This document shows positions 46,523 to 55,062 of a stretch of DNA of 64,000 nucleotides, piece by piece (the stretch's first letter is position 1; each line of letters begins with the position of its first letter). Made by a program: the position numbers and the translations under genes. The notes below the pieces were generated by a model that was given only the letters and a program-made list of their open reading frames with translations, did not search any database and had not been told where the DNA came from. The stretch is from Natronosalvus halobius (GTDB taxonomy: Archaea > Halobacteriota > Halobacteria > Halobacteriales > Natrialbaceae), in the NCBI RefSeq assembly GCF_024138145.1, contig NZ_CP099997.1, positions 2,542,001 to 2,606,000 of the forward strand, read 5' to 3'.

Positions 46523-46870
46523 ATGGCACCACTCATCAGCGCACTGGTCGCGTTCATCGTCGCACTACTGGTTGGCGGCCTGGCAATCTACCTCGCCGCG
46601 AGCGTCGTCATCGACGCCCACAGTTACGAGCACGCAATCGTGACGGCTATCATCGGCGCCATCGCGTGGGCGCTCACGTCCTGGATTCCGCTCCTGGGGC
46701 CGATCATCGCCCTGATCGTCTGGATCGGCGTGATCAACTGGCGCTACCCCGGCGGGTGGGTGACTGCCGCAACCATCGGCGTGGTCGCCTGGCTGTCGGC
46801 ACTGGTGATCCTGTTCGTGCTCAACGCAGTCCTGGGACTCAACGTCGGCGCGTTCGGCGTGCCGATCTGA
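46523..46870 (+). CDS. Small integral membrane protein, unknown
   Basis: 115 residues with four hydrophobic stretches: about 3-27 (LISALVAFIVALLVGGLAIYLA), 38-53, 56-72 (LLGPIIALIVWIGVINW) and 80-105 (AATIGVVAWLSALVILFVLNAVLGL). No motif identifies a function. Start at 46523 fits the TATA box and the protein begins directly with TM1. The upstream in-frame codons are not plausible. Confidence 0.8.
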   Translation: MAPLISALVAFIVALLVGGLAIYLAASVVIDAHSYEHAIVTAIIGAIAWALTSWIPLLGPIIALIVWIGVINWRYPGGWVTAATIGVVAWLSALVILFVLNAVLGLNVGAFGVPI

Positions 46871-47042
46871 GCCGTTCGGAGCGGTTTCCCGTTTCGTCGT
46901 CGAAACGCGTTTTCAACCGGCCAAGCATGTCGTTCGACCTGGTCCAGCATGTCGTTCGACCCGGTCAGGCGTGTCGTCTGACTCGACTAAACGCGTCGTT
47001 CGACCCGACGTTTGTCTCGGGTACCGAGGAAACAATCCATCC

Positions 47043-47240
47043 GTGTGCCGCCGACGCGTTCTCGGCGGAATTCTCGCCTGTTCCTCACTCGGTTCTGGCT
47101 GTCTCTCGAGCGCCGATGAGGGCGACGGCTCGAGCGCGTACTTCCGAGTGAAAAGGCTTCGATACCGCCTGGTTTCGCGCTTCGCTAGTCGATGTCGATG
47201 CGCTTCGAGTCGTCGCTTTCCTGCAATTTCGGCAGTGTGA
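47043..47240 (+). pseudogene. 5' remnant of a Tat lipoprotein gene
   Basis: A GTG at 47043 opens VCRRRVLGGILACSSLGSGC followed by LSSADEGDGSSAY. RRRVLGG is a twin-arginine motif, ILACSSLGSGC is a hydrophobic core plus lipobox, and the acidic SSADEGDGSS is the usual linker after the lipid-anchored Cys. After about 35 residues the frame degenerates to Arg-rich sequence and runs antisense into the hsp20 gene (stop at 47238-47240). The mature domain is missing, so this looks like the surviving 5' end of a decayed gene. Confidence 0.5.
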
Positions 47241-47604
47241 CCGTCAGTACGCCGTTGTTGTAGTTGGCCGATATCGACTCCTCGTCGACCGGTTCGGGGA
47301 GGTGCAGCCGTCGACTGACCGACTTGTGCGACCGCTCCCGGCGGAGATAGCGGTCGTGTTCGTCGGTGCGATCGGTCTCCTGTTCGGCCTCGAGGCGGAG
47401 CGTCCCCTCGACGAGCGTCAACTCGATGTCCTCGGTCTCGAAGCCAGGGAGGTCGGCCGTCACGACGTACTCGTCGCGGTGATCGGCCACGTCGACGGCG
47501 ACCGAACCCGGAAACGAGAGGCCGCTACCGCCGACGCCCGTTTCGAACTGCTTGCTGACTCGGTCGAGCATCTCCTCGAGGTCGTCGAACGGATTGCGTC
47601 GCAT
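47185..47604 (-). CDS. Hsp20/alpha-crystallin family small heat-shock protein
   Basis: 139 residues. The alpha-crystallin domain runs from about 35 to 130: VAVDVADHRDEYVVTADLPGF, LRLEAEQE, RRERSHKSVSRRLHLPEPV and NNGVLTVTLPKL. The N-terminal MRRNPFDDLEEMLDRV helix is typical. It acts as an ATP-independent chaperone. An AATTTATCC box centred 28 nt before the ATG (47629-47635) implies a leaderless message. The 3' end overlaps the lipoprotein remnant on the other strand. Confidence 0.93.
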   Translation of the reverse strand: MRRNPFDDLEEMLDRVSKQFETGVGGSGLSFPGSVAVDVADHRDEYVVTADLPGFETEDIELTLVEGTLRLEAEQETDRTDEHDRYLRRERSHKSVSRRLHLPEPVDEESISANYNNGVLTVTLPKLQESDDSKRIDID

Positions 47605-47628
47605 GCGAGTCGATAGGCGCTCGAAGAG

Positions 47629-47635
47629 GATAAAT
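47629..47635 (-). promoter_or_regulatory. TATA box of hsp20
   Basis: ATTTATC on the minus strand, centred 28 nt before the ATG at 47604. Confidence 0.55.
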
Positions 47636-47685
47636 TGTGCCCCGGCGAGGACGACAGAACCGGCAGGGTCGCGCGGGTTTCGTAC

Positions 47686-47762
47686 ACTCGACGACGTGTT
47701 CGAGGTCGTACACTTTCACTCAACCACGTACACTCTCACTCGACGACGTGTTCGAGGTCGTA
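47686..47762. repeat. Direct repeat derived from the pheA 3' end
   Basis: The last codons and stop of pheA (47736-47762) are repeated at 47686-47712: CTCGACGACGTGTTCGAGGT plus flank. A further partial, CTCAACCACGTACACT, lies between. It is a local duplication of coding sequence in the pheA-hsp20 spacer. Confidence 0.85.
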
Positions 47763-48542
47763 CGACCCCAGTCGGCGAACCCACCCCCTCTCGGCGAGGG
47801 CCTCCAGGTTGGCGATTGCCTCCTGGGTGCGCTCCTCGTAGAGGCCGGCGTCGACGTCCATGTGGAATACGTAGTCGCCGAGTCGCTCGCCGCTCGGGCG
47901 CGATTCGACCCGGCTCAGGTTGATGTCGCGGTCGGCGAACGGCTCGAGGAGTTCGAGGAGCAGTCCAGGATAGTTCGCGTTCGGGTAGACCACGAGCGAG
48001 GTCTTCCCGCCGGCCTCCGAGCGCTCGGAGGCGGGTGCGAGCGCGAAGAACCGCGTCGCGTTCGACGTCTGGTCCTGGATGTCGGCGGCGAGGACCTCGA
48101 GGTCGTCGCCCGCCGTGGCGGGGTGGGCGATGCCCGCGACGGAGGGGTTCTCGCGGGCGTACTCGACGCCCTGGGCCGTGCTCGAGACGGCCTCGAGGGT
48201 CGCATCGGGGTACTCGGACTCGAGGTAGGCGCGACACTGGGCGAGCGCCTGGGAGTGGCTGGCGATGGTGTCGAAGTTCGGTCCCTGGGCGAGCAGGGCG
48301 TGGCGGATCGGCGTGACGATCTCGCGGACGACGGCGACGTCGTACTCCGCGAGGGCATCCTGGCTCTCGGTGACGCTCCCCTCGATGCTGTTCTCGATGG
48401 GGATCACCCCGCGGTCGAACTCGCCGGCGGCGACGGCGGCGACGATGTCGGTGACCGACTGGCGGAAGACGACGTCGTCGTCGAGCGCTCGCGTCGCGCG
48501 ATGCGAATAGGTCCCTTCGGGGCCGAGCGTGACGGCTGTCAT
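47736..48542 (-). CDS. pheA: Prephenate dehydratase
   Basis: 268 residues from the ATG at 48542. Catalytic PDT domain: TLGPEGTYSHRATRAL, VIPIENSIEGSVTESQDAL, and the active-site/feedback motif SNATRFFALAP (Thr-Arg). The C-terminal ACT domain (LLELLEPFADRDINLSRVESRPSGERLGDYVFHMD) binds phenylalanine and carries the ESRP feedback motif. It converts prephenate to phenylpyruvate, committing to Phe. It is monofunctional with no chorismate mutase fusion. A GTTTTTC box is about 30 nt upstream. Confidence 0.95.
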   Translation of the reverse strand: MTAVTLGPEGTYSHRATRALDDDVVFRQSVTDIVAAVAAGEFDRGVIPIENSIEGSVTESQDALAEYDVAVVREIVTPIRHALLAQGPNFDTIASHSQALAQCRAYLESEYPDATLEAVSSTAQGVEYARENPSVAGIAHPATAGDDLEVLAADIQDQTSNATRFFALAPASERSEAGGKTSLVVYPNANYPGLLLELLEPFADRDINLSRVESRPSGERLGDYVFHMDVDAGLYEERTQEAIANLEALAERGWVRRLGSYDLEHVVE

Positions 48543-48672
48543 ATGCTTCGTAGGGGAGCGGATCCCGAAAAACGTGCCGAAGGTGGTGATTTCTCGAGAA
48601 GTGCTGGGTCTTCGTCTCGAGAAGCGGTGTCTCGCGCCCGAATGCGTGTCCACGCCGTTCGTCCGTCAGTTC

Positions 48673-49662
48673 CTACAACGACTTGTAATCGTCGCTGAAC
48701 ACCTCGAGCGTGGCGACGAGCGCGCCGAGGACGATGGGGCCGTAGAACAACCCCATGAACCCGAAAGCGGTGACCCCGCCCAGGACGCCGACAATAATCA
48801 CGGCCGGGTTGAGTTCGGCGTAACGGTCGACGACGATCGGTCGCAGGTAGTCGTCCGACAGACCGACGATGACCATACTGTAGATCGCCAACCCGATCGC
48901 GAACGTCGGCTGATTGACCATGAGCAGGTAGATCACGGCGGGGCCCCAGACCAGGAACGAGCCAACGATGGGGATCAACGAGAGGACGATCATGACGACC
49001 GTCCAGAACAGCGCGTTGGGGATGCCGACGACGAACAGGCCGATTCCCGCCAGTCCGCCCTGGATTAGCGCGATGAGGACGTGGCCGGCCAGCACCGCCC
49101 ACGTCACGTTCTCGAGCGCCTCGAAGAGATTCGTCTGGACGGCGTCCGGGAGCGGCGTCACCTCGCGAAGCCATCTGAGCAGGGAGTCGCCATCCCGGAG
49201 GAGGTAGTAGAGCAAGAAGAGCGCCACGCCGATGCCGATGGCCGTGTGCGTGAGCCCCGCCAGCAGTTCCGGACTGCGCTCCAGGAGGGTCTGTCCTGCG
49301 GACTGGGCCCAGTCCATGGCCGTCGACTCGAGGTCGACCCCGAATCGCTCGGCGACCGACTGGAAGGGCTCGAGCGGAAGCGAATCGGCGTCGGCGCCTT
49401 CGACGAGTGCGCGGGCGTCGCGAAAGACGTACGCCACGACGATCACAACGGGGACGATGGCGAGAAGGAGTGCCAGCAAGACGAGCGAAAACGCGGCGAT
49501 AGCAGGCGATGTTCGTTGTTCCAGGCGACGCTGGGCCGGCGTCAGCACGAACGCGAGGAGGACGGCGGCCAGCACGTACTGGATATACGGGAGGACGAGT
49601 TGCGCCGACAACAGCAGGAGGACGGCGATGAGAACGAGTAGCGTCCCTCTCGATCGATTCAC
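48673..49662 (-). CDS. AI-2E family (PerM/YdiK-like) membrane permease
   Basis: 329 residues with about seven to eight membrane segments, starting with two N-terminal helices (LLVLIAVLLLLSAQLVLPYIQYVLAAVLLAFVLTPAQRRLE). The family core is VGIPNALFWTVVMIVLSLIPIVGSFLVWGPAVIYLL, then DDYLRPIVVDRYAELNPAVIIVGVLGGVTAFGFMGLFYGPIVLGAL. The family was named from an autoinducer-2 exporter, but many members are Na+/H+ antiporters or of unknown substrate. The GTG start at 49662 is supported by a TTAAAT-type TATA box 27 nt upstream. Confidence 0.88.
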   Translation of the reverse strand: MNRSRGTLLVLIAVLLLLSAQLVLPYIQYVLAAVLLAFVLTPAQRRLEQRTSPAIAAFSLVLLALLLAIVPVVIVVAYVFRDARALVEGADADSLPLEPFQSVAERFGVDLESTAMDWAQSAGQTLLERSPELLAGLTHTAIGIGVALFLLYYLLRDGDSLLRWLREVTPLPDAVQTNLFEALENVTWAVLAGHVLIALIQGGLAGIGLFVVGIPNALFWTVVMIVLSLIPIVGSFLVWGPAVIYLLMVNQPTFAIGLAIYSMVIVGLSDDYLRPIVVDRYAELNPAVIIVGVLGGVTAFGFMGLFYGPIVLGALVATLEVFSDDYKSL

Positions 49663-49685
49663 ACCTCGAACTCAACGGGGAGGGG

Positions 49686-49692
49686 GTTAAAT
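49686..49692 (-). promoter_or_regulatory. TATA-like box of the AI-2E permease gene
   Basis: ATTTAAC on the minus strand, centred 27 nt before the GTG at 49662. It decides for GTG as the leaderless start. Confidence 0.5.
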
Positions 49693-49894
49693 GCGGTGGC
49701 GGCAGGTACAGGCCGACGGCGGTGCGCAGTCGAGAGTGACGGCCAGGACGCCGTCGAAGACGTCCACGTGAAGATCCGATTACTGCTGGGGAATCGGGGA
49801 AACACGGGGTTGACCGGCGTAAACGGTTCGTACGTGTCGACTGTCTCGTCGCTCGTCACACGGGTTCAAGGCCGTGGTTCGCCAAGTACCGGTT

Positions 49895-50614
49895 ATGTCG
49901 ACCCAGCTCGACCCGCTCTCGATCTCGGCCGACCTACTCTACACGGTCAAGACGGACGGGGAGCGGGGCGCCCTCCGCGACCATCTCGCCACGCTCGAGC
50001 GATCGCGGCTCGACCGAGCGCTCGGCGGCCGCGCGGAGAAACTCGCCTTCTGGCTCAACTGCTACAACGCCTACGTACAGATCCTCCTCGAGGACGATCC
50101 CTCGCTGCTCGAAGGTGGTGTGCTCGACCGCTGGAAGTTCTTCGCCAGGGATCGCGTTCCGATCGCCGGCGTCTGGCTGAGTCTCAACGACATCCAACAC
50201 GGGTTCCTTCGTGGCTCGAGACACCCCTGGGGGATGGGGTACCTGCCACGACCGTTCCCGACGGCCTTCGAGCGCCAGTTTCGGCTCGAGTCGGTCGATC
50301 CCCGGATCCACTTCGCGCTGAACTGCGGCACCGAAAGTTGTCCACCGGTCGCCGTCTACAGTCCGTCCGACGTCGAGACAGAACTCGAGACCGCGACCGA
50401 CTGGTTCCTCGAGGAGAACGTGAGCTACGAGCCACGGGAACGCGTCGCCCGCGTGCCGCGCGTCTTCCTCTGGTACCGCGGCGATTTCGGCGGCTCGAGC
50501 GGGATTCGGTCGTTCCTCGAACGCTACGACGTGATTCCGTCCGACGTGACGCCGACGCTCCAGTACGACGAGTACGACTGGTCGATGGATCTGGGAGATT
50601 ATCGCCGAAAGTAA
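49895..50614 (+). CDS. DUF547 protein
   Basis: 239 residues from the ATG at 49895. Family hallmarks: EKLAFWLNCYNAYVQ, WLSLNDIQHGFLRGSRH, RIHFALNCGTESCPP and FLWYRGDFGG. The conserved Cys in NCGTESCPP recalls a transglutaminase/cysteine-peptidase-like fold; the activity is unknown. No signal peptide. The first 20 or so residues are variable. Monocistronic, flanked by minus-strand genes. Confidence 0.88.
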   Translation: MSTQLDPLSISADLLYTVKTDGERGALRDHLATLERSRLDRALGGRAEKLAFWLNCYNAYVQILLEDDPSLLEGGVLDRWKFFARDRVPIAGVWLSLNDIQHGFLRGSRHPWGMGYLPRPFPTAFERQFRLESVDPRIHFALNCGTESCPPVAVYSPSDVETELETATDWFLEENVSYEPRERVARVPRVFLWYRGDFGGSSGIRSFLERYDVIPSDVTPTLQYDEYDWSMDLGDYRRK

Positions 50615-50709
50615 TTTTTCGGGGTCCTCGATGGCCGGAGAAGGCCGAAGCGGGCCGCCAGCGTCATTACCGGGCAGGGGATCTCAGCATCGTTGCCGCC
50701 TCGAGGACC

Positions 50710-51777
50710 TCAGCGCCCGTGCCCTCGACCCTCGAGATACTCCTTCGTTCGCCCGAGCACGACGTACTCCGCCTTTCGGAGGTCCGCGACGGATTCCGAC
50801 CCCGTGACGAACATCGCCGTCTCGAGTTCGACCCGGAGGGTCTCGAGGAGGTCGACGACCGCGTCGGTTCCCTGCCCGGCTGGCGAGAGAAACGGTTTGG
50901 CGAGACCGCCAGCCTGCGCACCGAGGGCGATGGCCTTCGCCACGTCCAGACCGGAGCGAACGCCGCCGCTGGCGATCACGGTGTCGTGAACGCTTGCGGC
51001 TTCGAGCGTGCTCACCGCGGTCGGGACGCCCCAGGCTCGGAAGCGTCGCCCGACGTGTTCCTGACGGGTCGCGCCGACGGCGGCCGCCCGATAGGACTCG
51101 ATGCCCGACCAGGTCGTCCCACCCTTTCCGGCGACGTCGATGGCGTCGACGCCCGCCGCCGTCAGCCGCTTAGCGGTGCCCCGGGCGATACCGTTGCCCG
51201 TCTCCTTGACGATCACCGGCACCGAAAGCTTGCTCGCGACCGTTTCGATCGCCTCGAGACAGCCGCGTGCGTCGACGTCGCCCTCGGGCTGGACCGCCTC
51301 CTGGAGGAAGTTGAGGTGGATCGCCATCGCGTCCGCGTCGATCATCTCCACGGCGCGCTCGACGTCACTCACGTCGTACTCGAGCAACTGGGCGGCGCCG
51401 ACGTTGCCGTAGAGGAACGCGTCGGGGCCGGCCTCCCTGACCACGGTGTAGGACTCCAGGAGGTCCGGGTCGTCGAGTTCGAGGCCGGCGCGCTGGCTGC
51501 CGACGCCCATCGCGACGCCCGTCTCCTGGGCCGCGGCGGCGAGCGATCGGTTGATCTTCGTGGTGTTGGGGTGGCCGCCGGTCATGCTCTCGATGACGAT
51601 AGGGGCCGCGAGTTCGTGGCCGAAGAGATCCACGCTCGTATCGATATCGTCCCGGTGGATCTCCGGCAGCGCCTCGTGGAGGAGTTCGACGTCCTCGAAG
51701 CCGGTCCCCGAGGTCTCGACGTTTTCTTCTTCGATAATGCGGATGTGGTCGTCTTTGCGGTCGGATGTCTCGGGCAT
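50710..51777 (-). CDS. fni: Isopentenyl-diphosphate delta-isomerase, type 2
   Basis: 355 residues. FMN-dependent TIM-barrel: [64 protein letters not shown] and [20 protein letters not shown]. It interconverts IPP and DMAPP for archaeal lipid, carotenoid and quinone synthesis. The full set of type 2 motifs is present and length is normal. Single gene; no other isoprenoid gene in the window. Confidence 0.95.
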   Translation of the reverse strand: MPETSDRKDDHIRIIEEENVETSGTGFEDVELLHEALPEIHRDDIDTSVDLFGHELAAPIVIESMTGGHPNTTKINRSLAAAAQETGVAMGVGSQRAGLELDDPDLLESYTVVREAGPDAFLYGNVGAAQLLEYDVSDVERAVEMIDADAMAIHLNFLQEAVQPEGDVDARGCLEAIETVASKLSVPVIVKETGNGIARGTAKRLTAAGVDAIDVAGKGGTTWSGIESYRAAAVGATRQEHVGRRFRAWGVPTAVSTLEAASVHDTVIASGGVRSGLDVAKAIALGAQAGGLAKPFLSPAGQGTDAVVDLLETLRVELETAMFVTGSESVADLRKAEYVVLGRTKEYLEGRGHGR

Positions 51778-51901
51778 CGCTTCGTCTCTGCTGTGTCGTT
51801 CGCCGGCGGTATTGAAAAGGTGTCCATTCGCGACGGTTGGATCACCTACTCGATGCTATCGCCGGTAGCTCAATCACCACCGTCGCCGGACCAGTTGCAT
51901 T

Positions 51902-51908
51902 CATATTC
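51902..51908 (+). promoter_or_regulatory. TATA-like box of the 51930 regulator
   Basis: CATATTC centred about 25 nt before the ATG at 51930. Confidence 0.45.
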
Positions 51909-51929
51909 TGGGTCGTGTTATCATAGTAC

Positions 51930-52730
51930 ATGGGATCAGCACTCGAGGATGTCGAGTACCTCGCTCGTTCCTCTCACCGAGTGACGGTGCTCGCGTCACT
52001 CTCGGAAGCGCCGAGAACGCGGGCCGAATTGCAGGAGTCGACAGGCGCATCGGCGTCGACGATCAGCCGAACGCTCCGGACGCTCGAGCAACGTCGCTGG
52101 GCCGTCCGAAACGGCCACTGTTACGAGGCGACGCCGCTCGGAGCGTACGTCGCGACGGGCGTCACTGACCTGCTCGAGCGACTGGAGGCCGAGCGAAACC
52201 TTCGCGATATCTGGGACCGATTGCCGGTTGGTGAGATCGACGGAGGACTCGAAGAATTCGCTGACGCCGTCGTGACGCCGGCCACCGTGGAGGATCCGTA
52301 CGGGCCGGTGTCTCGCTTCCTCGCACTGGTCGAGGAGAGCGATACGTTCCGTTTCGTCGGCTTCGAACTGGGATTGATCGAACCCTGTATGGACGACCTC
52401 TGCAGACAGATCACAGACGGGTTAAAAGCGACCATCATCGACCTGCCCAACGTCGCGAACTACATTCGCTCGACCTATCCTGACCTCTCGACGAGAACGC
52501 TCCGGAGCGGGAACCTCACCGCCTTGCTCCACGACGACCCGCCCCCGAACGGTCTCAGCCTCTTCGACGACCGGGTCGGTCTCTGCGTCTACGCGCCCGA
52601 CACCGGAACCCTGCAAGCGATGGTCGACACCGACTCGCTGGCGGTTCGCACCTGGGCCGAACAGACGTTCGACCAGTATCGGCAGGCAGCGCGACCGCTG
52701 GCGCTCGAGGCCGAGACCGAGATCGGATAA
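51930..52730 (+). CDS. Winged-helix regulator with FilR1-type (DUF1724) domain
   Basis: 266 residues. N-terminal winged helix (about 1-75): RVTVLASLSEAPRTRAELQESTGASASTISRTLRTLEQRRW. The middle and C-terminal parts (about 125-250) match the methanogenesis-regulator FilR1 middle domain, DUF1724: VSRFLALVEESDTFRFVGFELGLIEPCMDD and ADTDSLAVRTWAEQTFDQYR-like end (here VDTDSLAVRTWAEQTFDQY). It is a one-component transcriptional regulator of unknown ligand. It precedes the OsmC/methyltransferase operon by about 195 bp on the same strand, so it may control it. Confidence 0.85.
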   Translation: MGSALEDVEYLARSSHRVTVLASLSEAPRTRAELQESTGASASTISRTLRTLEQRRWAVRNGHCYEATPLGAYVATGVTDLLERLEAERNLRDIWDRLPVGEIDGGLEEFADAVVTPATVEDPYGPVSRFLALVEESDTFRFVGFELGLIEPCMDDLCRQITDGLKATIIDLPNVANYIRSTYPDLSTRTLRSGNLTALLHDDPPPNGLSLFDDRVGLCVYAPDTGTLQAMVDTDSLAVRTWAEQTFDQYRQAARPLALEAETEIG

Positions 52731-52874
52731 TCTCCTGTCGTGGTGGTCAGTTGTCAGTTGATTGCACGGGGTGACCGGCGGGCACCCTCTGCCCCATTGG
52801 CAACGGATGCCTTCATCTCACTAGATGCCTACATAATTTCTCCGCACATAGAGAGGTCCGCAGAGGCGATACCA

Positions 52875-52928
52875 ATGACTGACAGTTACTTCACCGACCG
52901 AACAGCACCCCGGGGAGAAGACCGATGA
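52875..52928 (+). CDS. 17-residue ORF coupled to osmC-like gene
   Basis: ATG at 52875 to TGA at 52928: MTDSYFTDRTAPRGEDR. Its stop overlaps the next ATG (ATGA at 52925-52928). A CATAATTT box at 52831-52838 would put transcription start about 15 nt before it. It could be a leader peptide, but the overlap alone is weak evidence because any ATGA start creates it. Confidence 0.3.
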   Translation: MTDSYFTDRTAPRGEDR

Positions 52929-53482
52929 GCGTCGAAAACGGCGTCGACGTCGACGCGCTGGGAGAGGCGATCGACGCGATCGGCGACGACCCGGCCGTCG
53001 GCCAGTTCGAATTCCACGCCGAAACCGAGTGGACGGACGGACTCCGGTGTGAGACGACGATCGACGAATTCGACCAGGCGGGCGAGCGCGTGCAGACGCG
53101 CGAGTTCACGATCGAGGGCGACGAACCCGAGCAGATCCTCGGCCAGCGGACTGCGCCCAACGCGGTCGAACTCCTGCTCGCCGCCCTCGGTTCGTGCCTG
53201 AGCGTCGGCTACGCCGCGAACGCCGCCGCGATGGGCATCGAACTCGATGACCTCCGCTTCGAGATGGACGGCGACGTCGACCTCCGGGGCTTCCTCGGCA
53301 TCGACGAGGCCGTTCGGCCCGGCTACGAGGGAATCACCTGCACCGCGTACGTGGACGCAGACGCCTCGGCGGCCGAACTGGCCGAACTTCGCGAGCGCGT
53401 GGAGGCGACCTCGCCGCTCATCGACAGCATCACGAACGAGGTTCCGGTGGAGACCGACCTGGTCGCCGCCACGAAGCCATGA
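52925..53482 (+). CDS. OsmC family protein
   Basis: 185 residues. The OsmC/Ohr fold is indicated by ILGQRTAPNAVELLLAALGSCLSVGYAANAAAMGIELDDL, with Cys91 in the peroxidatic-type position. A second cysteine, Cys139 (EGITCTAYV), is not in the canonical CP motif, so thiol-peroxidase activity is uncertain. It overlaps the downstream methyltransferase by 4 nt (53479-53482), so they are translationally coupled. The combination suggests redox or sulfur/metalloid handling. Confidence 0.88.
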   Translation: MSVENGVDVDALGEAIDAIGDDPAVGQFEFHAETEWTDGLRCETTIDEFDQAGERVQTREFTIEGDEPEQILGQRTAPNAVELLLAALGSCLSVGYAANAAAMGIELDDLRFEMDGDVDLRGFLGIDEAVRPGYEGITCTAYVDADASAAELAELRERVEATSPLIDSITNEVPVETDLVAATKP

Positions 53483-54261
53483 GCGAAACGAACCCACCGA
53501 GGCTCGATACGGACGAACTCGAGCAGAAGGTCACGGCCGTCTACCAGGACGTCGCACGGTCGCCGGACGGAGACTTTCACTTCGAGATGGGGCGTGACCT
53601 GGCCGAACGCCTCGGCTACGATCCCTCGGTACTCGATCGAATTCCGGCCGGGGCCATCGACTCCTTCGCGGGCGTCGGCTACCACTTCGACCTCGCGGAC
53701 CTCGAGCCTGGCGAGCGCGTCCTGGACCTCGGGAGTGGCTCGGGGATGGACGTCTTCGTCGCTGCGATTCACGTCGGTGACGAGGGCGCGGTGGTCGGCA
53801 TCGACATGACCGACGACCAGCTCGAGAACGGTCGCAAATACCGCGACCACGGCGAATTCGACAACGTCAGCTTCGAAAAGGGGTACATCGAGGACCTTCC
53901 GTTCGAGGACGAGTCGTTCGACGCGGTCATCTCCAACGGCGTGATCAACCTCTCGGCCGAGAAAGGTCGCGTCTTCGAAGAGGTGCGCCGCGTCCTCGCT
54001 CCAGGCGGCCGACTAGCGCTGTCTGACATCACCAGCGAGGAGCAGATGCCCGATTCCATCAAGACGAACGCGGACCTCTGGGCGGCCTGCATCGGCGGGG
54101 CGGTGCAAGTCGACGACTACGCCGACGCCATCGAGACGCCGGGATTCGACGTGATCGACCTCCGAGAGAACGATCGGTACGAATTCACCTCGGATCGAGC
54201 CAAGAGCGCGTGCCAGACTTACGGCGTCAAGAGTATCTCGCTGGTGGCACGCACGCGTTAA
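53479..54261 (+). CDS. ArsM-like SAM-dependent methyltransferase lacking one arsenic-site cysteine
   Basis: 260 residues. The N-terminal YQDVARSPDGDFHFEMGRDLAERLGY and motif I VLDLGSGSGMDVF are typical of arsenite methyltransferases, as are DAVISNGVINLSAEKGRVFEEVRRVLAPGGRLALSDI and WAACIGGAVQVDDY. ArsM enzymes have Cys in 'SNCVxNLS'; here it is Gly154. Cys204 in the second position is retained, and Cys249 or so lies near the end. Three-coordinate arsenic binding is therefore unlikely, and the substrate may differ. It is coupled to the OsmC gene. Confidence 0.82.
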   Translation: MSETNPPRLDTDELEQKVTAVYQDVARSPDGDFHFEMGRDLAERLGYDPSVLDRIPAGAIDSFAGVGYHFDLADLEPGERVLDLGSGSGMDVFVAAIHVGDEGAVVGIDMTDDQLENGRKYRDHGEFDNVSFEKGYIEDLPFEDESFDAVISNGVINLSAEKGRVFEEVRRVLAPGGRLALSDITSEEQMPDSIKTNADLWAACIGGAVQVDDYADAIETPGFDVIDLRENDRYEFTSDRAKSACQTYGVKSISLVARTR

Positions 54262-54278
54262 ACGGATCCCAAAATTGC

Positions 54279-54299
54279 GGCCCTGATCGCGATCGGGCC
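54279..54299. terminator. Inverted repeat after the methyltransferase
   Basis: GGCCC-GATCGCGATC-GGGCC is a near-perfect palindrome (one mismatch) 18 bp after the stop. There is no T-run, so termination is only possible. Degenerate GCCCGCTCGC/CCACTC repeats follow to about 54400. Confidence 0.4.
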
Positions 54300-54495
54300 A
54301 CAACTCCACTCACGACCCGTCCGGAGCCGCCCACAGCCCGCTCGCGAGCCGCTCACAACCTGTTCGCGACCCACTCGAAATCCACTCGCAGCCCGCTCGA
54401 TCAGTGACGACCGCACACGGCCGGCGCTCCGACGTTTCCATGCCCGGCGGTTCGCCGCTCGAAGGTTTTTGCGATTGCCCGTCGAACGACTCTCC

Positions 54496-54906
54496 ATGTG
54501 GCGAGCAATCCTCCTCGGTTTCAGCGTCGTCGAAACCCTATTTCCTGACCGGATCATCGCGTGGGGAGAACGAAGAGCGTTCGAGAACCCGAACGCCGGC
54601 GAGTTGCACACGTGGACTGTTCCGATGGCTCGACTCGAGGGCGTGTTGTTCGCGTGGCTCGCCTTCCGTGAACGAGATAGTGCGCCGTCCGTCGGGCCGG
54701 CTCTCGCCATCCTCGGCGTACCAGCCCTCCTGGCCCCGGAGCGGTTCGTTCGAACGGCGCTCGAACTCGCCTACCGGAATCCGGACGACCTCGAGTTGAA
54801 ACCGTGGGTGGTTCCGGCGACGAGGGCGATCGGTCTCTGCTACGTCGTCCTCGGTACGGTCGCCGGGCGCGTGTCGGCACCCGGCGAGGACTCTCGGTCG
54901 GAGTGA
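54496..54906 (+). CDS. Small membrane protein with internal duplication
   Basis: 136 residues. Two halves resemble each other: VVETLFPDRIIAWGERRAFENPNAGELHTWTVPMARLEGVLF and LLAPERFVRTALELAYRNPDDLELKPWVVPATRAIGLCY. Each contains a P-[DE]-R start, a ExAxxNP[ND] middle, an EL..W.VP end and then a hydrophobic helix. The protein therefore looks like a tandem repeat of a 60-residue unit, with membrane helices at about 4-12/50-60/70-85/112-130. A GGTTTTTG box is about 30 nt upstream. Function unknown. Confidence 0.75.
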   Translation: MWRAILLGFSVVETLFPDRIIAWGERRAFENPNAGELHTWTVPMARLEGVLFAWLAFRERDSAPSVGPALAILGVPALLAPERFVRTALELAYRNPDDLELKPWVVPATRAIGLCYVVLGTVAGRVSAPGEDSRSE

Positions 54907-54909
54907 TCG

Positions 54910-54957
54910 GAGCGATCCGACCGATCCGACCGATCCGACCGATCCGACCGATCGGAG
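54910..54957. repeat. 9-bp tandem repeat (CGATCCGAC), about 5 copies
   Basis: Starts right after the stop of the 54496-54906 gene. On the minus strand the period keeps frame (GSV repeats), but no gene is supported. Confidence 0.85.
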
Positions 54958-55062
54958 GAGAATACTCGCCTGGAGTAGCATCTTTTCCCATAGACGGGAC
55001 GCAGGACGCAAAACGCAAGACACGGTACACAAGACGGGCGCCTCGACGTACCCGGCTTCGAA

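Noticed and set aside
49659-49859. 66-residue minus-strand ORF overlapping the AI-2E permease start
   Set aside because: It resembles the leader ORFs, but the TATA box here is 27 nt before the permease GTG itself, so the ORF would not be on the transcript.
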